Shown: in pieces, positions 54,777 to 64,000 of the stretch | Layout: each line of letters starts with the position of its first letter | How positions within the stretch are numbered: the stretch's first letter is position 1 | Source of the DNA: Nipponacmea schrenckii | Taxonomy: Eukaryota; Mollusca; Gastropoda; Lottiidae | Direction: 5' to 3' | NCBI GenBank assembly: GCA_030562195.1 | Contig: JAUJPP010000006.1 | Location: 868,001 to 932,000 of the forward strand | Length of the DNA: 64,000 bases | Translations under genes and position numbers: made by a program | The notes under the pieces: model-generated | What the model saw: only the letters and a program-made list of their open reading frames with translations | What the model was told of the DNA's origin: nothing | The model's database searches: none

Positions 54777-57724
54777 ACCTCTAAACAATATACTGGATGT
54801 AGCTTCAATACCAGCAACGTTTCCCTTAAACAATATACTGGATGTAGCTTCAATACCAGCAACGTTTCCCTTAAACAATATACTGGATGTAGCTTCAATA
54901 CCAGCAACGTTTCCCTTAAACAATATACTGGATGTAGCTTCAATACCAGCAACGTTTCCCTTAAACAATATACTGGATGTAGCTTCAATACCAGCAACGT
55001 TTCCCTTAAACAATATACTGGATGTAGCTTCAATACCAGCAACGTTTCCCTTAAACAATATACTGGATGTAGCTCCAATACCAGCAACGTTTCCCTCAAA
55101 CAATATACTGGATGTAGCTCCAATACCAGCAACGTTTCCCTTAAACAATATACTGGATGTAGCTTCAATACCAGCAACGTTTCCCTTAAACAATATACTG
55201 GATGTAGCTCCAATACCAGCAACGTTTTCCTTAAACAATATACTGGATGTAGCTTCAATACCAGCAACGTTTCCCTTAAACAATATACTGGATGTAGCTT
55301 CAATACCAGCAACGTTTCCCTTAAACAATATACTGGATGTAGCTTCAATACCAGCAACGTTTCCCTCAAACAATATACTGGATGTAGCTTCAATACCAGC
55401 AACGTTTCCCTTAAACAATATACTGGATGTAGCTTCAATACCAGCAACGTTTCCCTTAAACAATATACTGGATGTAGCTTCAATACCAGCAACGTTTCCC
55501 TTAAACAATATACTGGATGTAGCTTCAATACCAGCAACGTTTCCCTTAAACAATATACTGGATGTAGCTTCAATACCAGCAACGTTTCCCTTAAACAATA
55601 TATACTGGATGTAGCTTCAATACCAGCAACGTTTCCCTTAAACAATATATACTGGATGTAGCTTCAATACCAGCAACGTTTCCCTTAAACAATATATACT
55701 GGATGTAGCTTCAATACCAGCAACGTTTCCCTTAAACAATATATACTGGATGTAGCTTCAATACCAGCAACGTTTCCCTTAAACAATATACTGGATGTAG
55801 CTTCAATATCAGCAACGTTTCCCTTAAACAATATACTGGATGTAGCTTCAATACCAGCAACGTTTCCCTTAAACAATATACTGGATGTAGCTTCAATACC
55901 AGCAACGTTTCCCTTAAACAATATATACTGGATGTAGCTTCAATACCAGCAACGTTTCCCTTAAACAATATACTGGATGTAGCTTCAATACCAGCAACGT
56001 TTCCCTTAAACAATATACTGGATGTAGCTCCAATACCAGCAACGTTTCCCTTAAACAATATACTGGATGTAGCTCCAATACCAGCAACGTTTCCCTTAAA
56101 CAATATACTGGATGTAGCTTCAATACCAGCAACGTTTCCCTTAAACAATATACTGGATGTAGCTTCAATACCAGCAACGTTTCCCTTAAACAATATACTG
56201 GATGTAGCTTCAATACCAGCAACGTTTCCCTTAAACAATATACTGGATGTAGCTTCAATACCAGCAACGTTTCCCTTAAACAATATACTGGATGTAGCTT
56301 CAATACCAGCAACGTTTCCCTTAAACAATATACTGGATGTAGCTTCAATACCAGCAACGTTTCCCTTAAACAATATACTGGATGTAGCTTCAATACCAGC
56401 AACGTTTCCCTTAAACAATATACTGGATGTAGCTTCAATACCAGCAACGTTTCCCTTAAACAATATACTGTATGTAGCTTCAATACCAGCAACGTTTCCC
56501 TTAAACCATATACTGTATGTAGCTTCAATACCAGCAACGTTTCCCTTAAACAATATACTGGATGTAGCTTCAATACCAGCAACGTTTCCCTTAAACAATA
56601 TACTGGATGTAGCTTCAATACCAGCAACGTTTCCCTTAAACAATATACTGGATGTAGCTTCAATACCAGCAACGTTTCCCTTAAACAATATACTAGAAGT
56701 AGCTTCAATATCAGCAACGTTTCCCTTAAACAATATACTGGATGTAGCTTCAATATCAGCAACGTTTCCCTTAAACAATATACTGGATGTAGCTTCAATA
56801 TCAGCAACGTTTCCCTTAAACAATATACTGGATGTAGCTTCAATATCAGCAACGTTTCCCTTAAACAATATACTGGATGTAGCTCCAATACCAGCAACGT
56901 TTCCCTTAAACAATATACTGGATGTAGCTTCAATACCAGCAACGTATCCCTTAAACAATATACTGGATGTAGCTTCAATACCAGCAACGTTTCCCTTAAA
57001 CAATATACTGGATGTAGCTTCAATACCAGCAACGTTTCCCTTAAACAATATACTGGATGTAGCTTCAATATCAGCAACGTTTTCCTTAAACAATATACTG
57101 TATGTAGCTTCAATACCAGCAACGTTTCCCTTAAACAATATACTGGATGTAGCTTCAATACCAGCAACGTTTCCCTTAAACAATATACTGGATGTAGCTT
57201 CAATATCAGCAACGTTTCCCTTAAACAATATACTGGATGTAGCTTCAATATCAGCAACGTTTCCCTTAAACAATATACTGGATGTAGCTTCAATATCAGC
57301 AACGTTTCCCTTAAACAATATACTGGATGTAGCTTCAATATCAGCAACGTTTCCCTTAAACAATATACTGGATGTAGCTCCAATACCAGCAACGTTTCCC
57401 TTAAACAATATACTGGATGTAGCTTCAATACCAGCAACGTATCCCTTAAACAATATACTGGATGTAGCTTCAATACCAGCAACGTTTCCCTTAAACAATA
57501 TACTGGATGTAGCTTCAATACCAGCAACGTTTTCCTTAAACAATATACTGGATGTAGCTTCAATACCAGCAACGTTTCCCTTAAACAATATACTGGATGT
57601 AGCTTCAATATCAGCAACGTTTCCCTTAAACAATATACTGGATGTAGCTTCAATACCAGCAACGTTTCCCTTAAACAATATACTGGATGTAGCTTCAATA
57701 CCAGCAACGTTTTCCTTAAACAGA
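54777..57724. repeat. 45-bp minisatellite, about 65 units, open in several frames
   Basis: Unit AACAATATACTGGATGTAGC, TTCAATACCAGCAACGTTTC, CCTTA. Since 45 is a multiple of three and the unit lacks stops in two minus frames and one plus frame, long open frames exist (up to 668 codons, e.g. LFKGNVAGIEATSSI per unit on minus). I regard these as by-products, not genes: variants are not biased to synonymous sites. Five units near 55600-55760 and 55920 have an extra TA. A block of 11 units (495 bp) is duplicated (variants at 56883/57378 and 56944/57439). Confidence 0.95.
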
Positions 57725-58308
57725 TAATTAATCATCAACAGAAAGGAAACAGAGGGAGGTGGGAGGGGGAGGGGGGGGTGGAGAAGTTAAAAATAGAATA
57801 ATTTGTCTTTATTATGACGTTATAATTAAAATACATACTACAATCGTATGACGTCACAAGCTACATATTTTCATTGCTGAAAAGACGTACTTACATTTTT
57901 CTCTGCGATTTTTGAGGATTTTTCTGAATATTAAGGTGAGATATTTTTACAAACTGAACAATTTTACCTGGAAACATTGCTATTATTCGCTGGACTATAT
58001 TGTACAAGCTAAATTTGAGTTTGCAATGTCATTTCAAGTCACATGGGAATTTGCAACTTTCCCTTTTCTATATACATAAATATCGTTAACAATTATTTTA
58101 GATTATGAATCAACTTTTATTCAGTAAGTAACTGGGTAATTTTCATGGATCACAGCAACTTTTATATATAAATTTTAACGTTTCGGAGTGGATACTATTT
58201 CAGGTTCTGTCTTTATTTTTAAAAACGTCGTAACTAGGGTTCAGCTTAAAGAAATTCTTAAGTTGAAATTGAATTTAAAATATAAAAAAAAATTGTTCTT
58301 TTTAGAGA
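57725..58308. other. Putative promoter/5' region of the three-exon gene
   Basis: A purine/G-rich stretch at 57740-57785, then AT-rich sequence. TTTTTAG immediately before 58303 looks like a splice acceptor, so an untranslated first exon may lie here; its donor is not identified. Confidence 0.35.
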
Positions 58309-59242
58309 ATGTCCAAGAAATACAGGCCCCACCCGCCATTTATTGGTTTTGGTGAGACTCCTAAATATGTCAATCCGTGCATGACAGTGGAGGAATACAA
58401 GTATTACGAAAGAGAGTTCTTTGGATTCCTGGAAGATAAACCGGTAGAAGAAACACCTAGCCTCTTTCAAAGATTCAAGCGGTTTACAGGAATTTCCAAA
58501 ATCACCAAAAATGAAGGTAAGGCATGCTTATCTACCTTTACTGGAGAATATTAGCTTGTTAGTTATTCTACTGGACAATCACGGTAAAACCAAATTACTA
58601 TTAATCTGAAAGAACCTTGGAACAATATATATATATATATACATGTGTTTCAATATGAAACTTTGTTGTAAAGAGAAAATCTTGTGGTACCAATTTAACA
58701 TCTATCACTTGTTCCTATCCTGAATAGTCTATCTATTCTATTGTAGATAACCTACCGACCACCCCGTACGATATCCAGTCTACTAGCAATAGTAAATTTG
58801 ATGATAATGTGGATTGTTTGATAAATTCTGATAAAACAACTCCAAAATCTATTACTAAACCAGTTGTCAGGACAGAAGATAGAGCTACACAGACTGAAGG
58901 TGTCGCTACTTGTGATCAGGAAGGTAAGATATCAGGATGTTTGAAAACGTTTTTTAAAACTTGCTGTATAACAGAAGATTGTAATCACTTCACCTTACGA
59001 TTTGCAACATTGCGTCGAAACTGGAGTCAGGAGGTATCTGTTAATTGAAATATTGTAATATTCAAATCCAAAAGGAGGCGAGAATGAGGTCAATCGTGTT
59101 TATTTGGTTACCATTTAATATATCTGGCTTATAATTTCATTTATTTATTATTTCAGTTCAAACAGTTAAACCGCAAAGACGAGTTCTAAAGTCTATCAGG
59201 CGATTCTTCCGATCCTGCAAGTGCTTAAAAACAGAAGAGTAA
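58309..59242 (+). CDS. Three-exon gene of unknown function, 156 residues
   Basis: Exons 58309-58516, 58747-58923 and 59157-59242, with donors GAAG|GTAAGG and GGAAG|GTAAG, acceptors TTGTAG|AT and TTTCAG|TT. Both introns are phase 1 and the joined frame stays open to TAA at 59240. Not recognised. Residues 1-60 are aromatic and charged (PHPPFIGFGE, EEYKYYEREFFGF), 70-110 Ser/Thr/Asp-rich. DRATQTEG at 114-121 matches the dynein light chain LC8 anchor motif (TQT preceded by R-x). The C-terminus is strongly basic (PQRRVLKSIRRFFRSCKCL, 134-152). No signal peptide or membrane segment. A cytoplasmic adaptor-like peptide is a guess. Intron 1 holds a TA microsatellite (58626-58641). The middle exon skipped would also keep frame. 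Confidence 0.7.
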
Positions 59243-60128
59243 CTCACAAAACTCGTCTGGGAAGAACTGAAGAATGAACGTTCACTAAACCACTCGTCAG
59301 TGGAATGGAATGAATGGATATAAATGTGTGTTGGGATGGATACAGAAAGACATTAAAATTGTGTGACTGTGTGTATAAGAGATGTAAGTTTTGTGAAAGT
59401 TGAAATCAGTATTATGTGAGGGTGAGTGTTTGAGTGTTTGAGGGTGTGTGAGGTGAGTGTGTGAGATAGTGTGTTTCTCGGGGGGAGGGGTGGGGATATT
59501 TTAGGGGTGCGGGAAGGGGATGATTAAGGAATGTGTTTGTGCCTTTGAGAATATTAGAGAGGTCTGTTAAATCTGAATGAAAACATAAATAGTTAAACCT
59601 TCGTGCAATATAAACACATATTGTTATAAATTTACAATTGTTATACGTATCTTATTATATTTGATATTTTCAAATTAAATATTTTTATATTTGGAGTATA
59701 TTTCGTTTTTTATCTTCAATAGTTTGTCTAAGGACTAATACAGTTGTTATGATTTCATCGTAGAACTAGCTAGTCGTGGCATTTCATTCTTTCTCCCCAG
59801 CTCTTCAATAGCTTGTCTAAGGACTAATACAGTACTGTTTCAAATCTCTGGTATCAAGGGCGGTAACTCGTAATCATTCTTCAGCTCTAGAATTTCACCA
59901 TTCATTCTAACGCTACTGTAAATATAACGTTTTCAGTTCTTTAGTTAGGCAATACATATCTTACGACACCATCCCCACCACCCTCCACCCTAACTCTTTT
60001 ACGGGGCCTTGGAATGTCTTAATTTGAAGTAAAGGCGCTACCGGTATCGTGCCAGCGAAGTACGGAATGTTACGGAAGCCGGACTAAAGATATAAACATC
60101 GACTGGGATGCGAGAAGAAAGGCCTAGT
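59243..60128. other. 3' region with GT/G-rich tract and diverged exon-like repeats
   Basis: 59420-59515 is GTGAGTGT/G-rich. 59712-59850 contains two partial copies of a sequence seen in fuller form at 60130-60250 (minus: LRQAIEELG...NEMP). Confidence 0.45.
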
Positions 60129-60290
60129 AGTACTAGCTGGTTGTGGCATTTCATTCTTACTCCCCAGCTCTTCAATAGCTTGTCTAAGGAGTGATACAGT
60201 TGTTGTGATTTCATCATTACCAGTACCAGTAGGCCTACTCATTTTCTGACTAAAACAAGAAACAAAATAAAAAAAATGAAACAAGCTATA
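60129..60290 (-). other. Minus-strand coding-like repeat (MSRPTGTGNDEI...)
   Basis: Frame from an internal ATG at about 60242 reads MSRPTGTGNDEITTTVSLLR then QAIEELGSKNEMPQPAS. Two decayed partial copies lie at 59712-59850. Could be the start of a retroelement gag-like frame or a duplicated exon. No family recognised. Confidence 0.3.
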
Positions 60291-60528
60291 AAATCTTGAA
60301 TTATTTTGGGGTTAGGACAAGGTAGATCTAAATGTAAAGTTTTTAATCGATATTAATTAAAGATTTCATTTATCAAGTCCTGGGGGCCCCAAGGGGCTTT
60401 TGCCGAGTCCTAAATCCAGCCTTGCTTATATTCATTATTATCATAGTATTTAATAGGATGGTAGGGGTAGCCTAGACGGCACTAGCCACTAGCCTACTGC
60501 TGGAAGGAGGGGTTTAGAATATTAAGAT
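60291..60528. other. Intergenic, no gene seen
   Basis: No supported feature. Confidence 0.3.
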
Positions 60529-60875
60529 CAGTGTTCGCAACCGTGGTCAATGTACACCCCCAGGGGTGAATTACATGACAGGGGAATTGGGGGTAAATCT
60601 TGTCAAAGTGGTAAATTTTTTCAAAAAGGGATGATTTTTGTAATATCTTGTGATTTTTATAAAAAGGGATGATTCACACAGAATAGTTACCGATGGCAAT
60701 GTGCATTGACTGAGCAGGGTAGAATAGGTTAGACATAAAATTTACAGAACAAAACCTAACTAGCGAGTTTCAGTTCTTGTTTTTTGTAATTTGAGGGTTT
60801 TATCGTGCTGGGGGTGAAAGTAGAAAAAAATATGGCTGTAATGGGGAAGCAGATCATCAAGGTTGAGAAGTACTG
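60529..60875. mobile_element. hAT-like MITE, 347 bp
   Basis: Ends CAGTGTTCGCAACCGTGG and ...CAAGGTTGAGAAGTACTG (inverse CAGTACTTCTCAACCTTG), a hAT-type pair. Flanking 8-mers ATTAAGAT and AGTTAGAT agree at six of eight positions, a worn target duplication. No coding capacity. Confidence 0.65.
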
Positions 60876-61740
60876 AGTTAGATATTGTTTAAATTTAGGC
60901 CTGCTCATCTACTAGATCTAGTAATAGGCCTAGTACTAGTACCACCGCTACCGGTATTATAATGACCACTTTGACCAAATTCTTCGATAATACCATATGT
61001 TATATTATCATTTACCCGTACCCTTCGACACTGACACGTGATTTATACCGCACAAACGTGTAAAATAAAGCAGATCTTGTTGTTGGGTTTAATTTGGTCC
61101 ATGTGTATATAAAGGGAAATAACTATATGTATTAGCCTCCAGACAACAGATAAATTATTAAATTATACTTTATAATAGAATCTAAACACTCAGCTTTCTT
61201 CACTTGATCTATATAAATAATACGATTTTAATAACAAAATCTGCAGTCAGTCCTTATAGTTACGTATATTGGTCTATCTTTTTGATGAAATACTCCAACA
61301 TTTACAATTTATAATTGTAGAAATATCCGAAACCATTGTGTTTTCCATTCAACCGGTATCTGTCAATCAAGTACACTACCCCGCCCCTAACAATATACAC
61401 CTAATGTTGATAATTAAATATTTTAGTGTTTATTGTGTAATAACTGTATCGGGATCTTTTGAAGAAAAACCATGGGTATTCTACAAAGGGTACTGACTAC
61501 TGAGCTTGCCCTATGGTTGAGTTTGTAAGGATATCCATTTCCTTATCCCCCCAAATTACTTTTTCGACTTCACATTGTCTCTGTATCCAATAAAAATCAA
61601 ACACACCCACAAAATAAACGAGGTAGACTAAAGAAAGAGATAGATTTGATTCGAGTTAAAATTTATTATTTATTCTTTATAACTGGTGAATATCAAATTA
61701 CAATCTGTTTTCTATCGGAACTAATTCATTAATCAGAATT
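60876..61740 (+). repeat. Module head and leader (module 7)
   Basis: Head homology begins near 61070 (AGCAGATCTTGTTGTTGGGTT) and includes the TATA-like box at 61102-61115. The 97-codon frame loses its first part through a one-base deletion (TATCTTTTTGATG) and is open only from 61269. The leader ends at 61740. 60876-61069 has no feature. Confidence 0.65.
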
Positions 61741-62010
61741 AAATCAACAATAAAAATATCTACCACCAATTAAAATTAACATAACAATTACAAATATCTA
61801 AATGTGGTTATTATTAAAGTGATTATATATATTATACCAAATTAACAGAATTAACATAATAACAAAAATATCTACCACCAATTAAAATTAACATAACAAT
61901 TACAAATATCTAAATGTTGTTATTATTAAAACGATTATATATATTATACCAAATTAACAGAATTAACATAATAACAAAAATATCTACCACCAATTAAAAT
62001 GTAACAATTA
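61741..62010. repeat. 112-bp satellite, about 2.4 monomers
   Basis: Same monomer; the last one has a deletion (AAAATGTAACAATTAC). Right border identical in kind to 16112. Confidence 0.9.
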
Positions 62011-62630
62011 CAAATATCTAATGACTGCTTACCGATCAAGAGCGAAATGAATGTGGACTCTATTTAACGTGAAGTTATTTGAATTAACTGTTCTGTTTTA
62101 ATATAAGGAGCTACAACTATTTCACAGGAGATATAGAAAGTTAAAACTGATTTCAATTAATTTATTATATTATAAAAAAGGAAATTTAAATATATTCCTT
62201 TCCTGTAGCTGGAGATAATAAATGATAAACCAAAAAACTCCAGTAACTGTTGAATATAATTAAAAGTTTTAAACAATCATAAATATATGTCCATTTCTAT
62301 ACGGACTGGATAAACGAAAATCAAAATAATAATGGACTAATGAAAAATTTGTCGGCCCTCCCTTGGACTGGATACTCGAAAATGAAAAATGCACTAATGA
62401 AAATTCGTCTGCATTCCTTGGTAATTAGCTATAAATTAGGAACTCGTGAGACAAACTTTTAATTATTTTACAATATAATTATATATACGTGTTAGCCGTC
62501 CAATTATCTTATATATATCAATAAATGAAAATAAGGAAACCCATCTTTAAATCATAGTTCAATAAACATAAATAATAAAATAGGTAAACAACATGAACAA
62601 TAAATAGAATAAAATTATAATTTAACTTAT
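62011..62630 (-). other. 3' flank of TRIM copy 7
   Basis: Closely similar to the flanks of copies 3 and 4, including AATTTATTATATT near 62158 (minus AATAAA). Confidence 0.5.
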
Positions 62631-64000
62631 CTACCATTTGTCCTTTACCTCTTTTATTAAAATTCTGATAGAAAATTGTCCATCTTTGTCCACAAAACCA
62701 TTGTCGATATTTTGTAATTCTTTGAGATCAATAAAACTGTGTTTACCAGACCCAACACCACCTGCTTTAAACTCATAAGTAAAGCTGGGTTCCGATTCAG
62801 ATTCTCCGGCGACTTTATTTAGAAGAGTAAAACTATATTCTACTTTTACTTTCTCAATGTCACATGTCATGTCTTACATAAAAGTAGATAAACACTTACA
62901 GTATCAATATCATCCTTACATTCATGCTTTACCACCACAATCCATTTACATTCACCAAAATTAAAATATCTTAATTGATATTCTCCAACTTTACTAGAAA
63001 TATTATTTATGTCAAATTCCAGTGTAAAATTTTGTTTATTGAAATTTCTACATTCACCAACCAATTTATCTAGTTCATCTCTGACGTCACTTCTAGGAAG
63101 AAAACCCGGGAATTGTAAATCAGGAACGACCAAATCTTTCTGTTTAACTTTCATTTCATCATTTCTATTTCTCTCATTTCTTTCTACAATTTTAACAACC
63201 GACTCTCCTTCTAGGGTAATCAGAGAATCTTTAATGGCTGATTTTAGTTCAGTGATGGAAATTTCCATTTCTTTTCTTAAAATTTCCAACTTTTCTCTTT
63301 CTTCATCTCTAGTATTGTTGATTTGAGTTTTAATTTGTTCAGCTCGAGATTGGACCAATTTAGAAATGAGCTGGACTTGTTGATCCACCTTGTTACACGC
63401 CTCATCACAACAAATATCAATCTCACTCAGTTTAGTTGTCAGGTGATCTGAAAATTTCTGTAAACGATCGATCTGAGCCTGTAAATTAGTATTTAAACAT
63501 TTTAAATCATCTCGTAGCTTGGTTTGGGTATCTTTATTGTCTAAATTCAACATCCGGTGTCCATTGTGAACACCTCTATTACTCTCATCAACATAACATT
63601 GTAAACAAACACAGGTTTTACATTCCACACAATGGATTTCAATTTGTTTAGATGTATGTACAGGACACGGGTCTAGAGGACTCTGGTTACCATGGTTACT
63701 GGGTTCCAATATATCTTCTTTTTTAATTCCATCCACAAAATCAATGATCACGTGATTTTTAATGACAGGAATATTGCTATGAATTTTCTTACAACCCGCA
63801 CAAATATTTTGCTTACAATCAGTACATCGATGTTTAACACTAGTTTGACTTTTACACATGTCACAGAGGCCTACGTATACTGCTAGTGCTGCATCCTCAT
63901 TCATATTAGACACGTCACCAGTTTCTGTGTCAGTGTCTACTACGTCATCACTACCACTGACGTCATCACCTTCAGAATAATCCTGGAATTCCTCGACTCC
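62631..64000 (-). pseudogene. TRIM-MATH copy 7, broken at the QETSD site, cut by window edge
   Basis: The frame is open from the right window edge (acidic linker, GVEEFQDYSEGDD...) through B-box1, B-box2 (ESNRG insertion present) and coiled coil to LLLCKT, then stops at 62867. The QETSD repeats are entirely absent: AAGACATGACATGTGACATTGAG replaces the tract, introducing TGA and a frame change. The rest of the MATH-like domain (62631-62870) is open in another frame to KEVKDKW. The RING lies beyond the window. Without recoding, the product lacks the second half of the MATH domain. Confidence 0.85.

Noticed and set aside
55732..57738. 668-codon minus frame as a real repeat protein
   Set aside because: Three frames are open at once and unit variants do not favour one frame; treated as a satellite by-product.

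Overview
The window is AT-rich eukaryotic DNA, most likely from a mollusc (probably a gastropod). That placement rests on the RING/B-box/MATH genes, the Crypton-type recombinase remnant, several decayed LINEs, dispersed elements with repeated cores and very heavy minisatellite content. It is inference, and no species can be named. There is no operon structure and no tRNA or rRNA gene that I could support.

The backbone is a tandem array of seven copies of one intronless gene, all on the minus strand: 1-806 (left-edge partial), 9638-11365, 16726-18279, 32629-34299, 45781-46026 (fragment), 47430-49045 and 62631-64000 (right-edge partial). Each encodes RING, B-box1, B-box2, coiled coil and a MATH-like C-terminal domain, the architecture of TRIM37-class E3 ubiquitin ligases. 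Three copies are open end to end; the other four carry frameshifts, stops or truncation. The copies differ at a 15-bp QETSD minisatellite inside the MATH domain (8, 7, 4, 1 or 0 units), at a 5-residue indel within the zinc spacing of B-box2, and at the C-terminus. Every copy with its upstream flank inside the window has a GAAAGTGAAA-type (ISRE/IRF-like) site, or a decayed version, starting exactly 115 bp upstream of the ATG.

The duplicated module reads on the plus strand as: head segment with a TATA-like box and a 97-codon open frame, leader, 112-bp satellite array of 2 to 17 monomers, TRIM 3' flank, TRIM gene (minus), TRIM upstream flank. Paralogous flanks act as empty-site controls that resolve insertions: a PIF/Harbinger-like element (1002-2761, TTA duplication), a LINE with a degenerate 2A-like motif (21661-27200, 28-bp target duplication), a 1.4-kb element inside the satellite (30404-31824) carrying eight AGGTCA half-sites, and two hAT-like MITEs (20660-20871, 60529-60875). 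A 1.86-kb palindrome occupies 19636-21490.

Other content: a Crypton-derived tyrosine recombinase pseudogene with one intron (5539-7089); a Ser/Gln/His-rich coding region split over three frames and bracketed by inverted repeats (39872-41351); a three-exon 156-residue gene of unknown function with an LC8-type TQT motif (58309-59242); and minisatellites with periods of 53, 41, 22 and 45 bp. The best candidate for an undescribed system is the TRIM-MATH array itself: a putative immune-type ligase family diversifying through a minisatellite in its presumed target-binding domain, under a shared IRF-like promoter motif.
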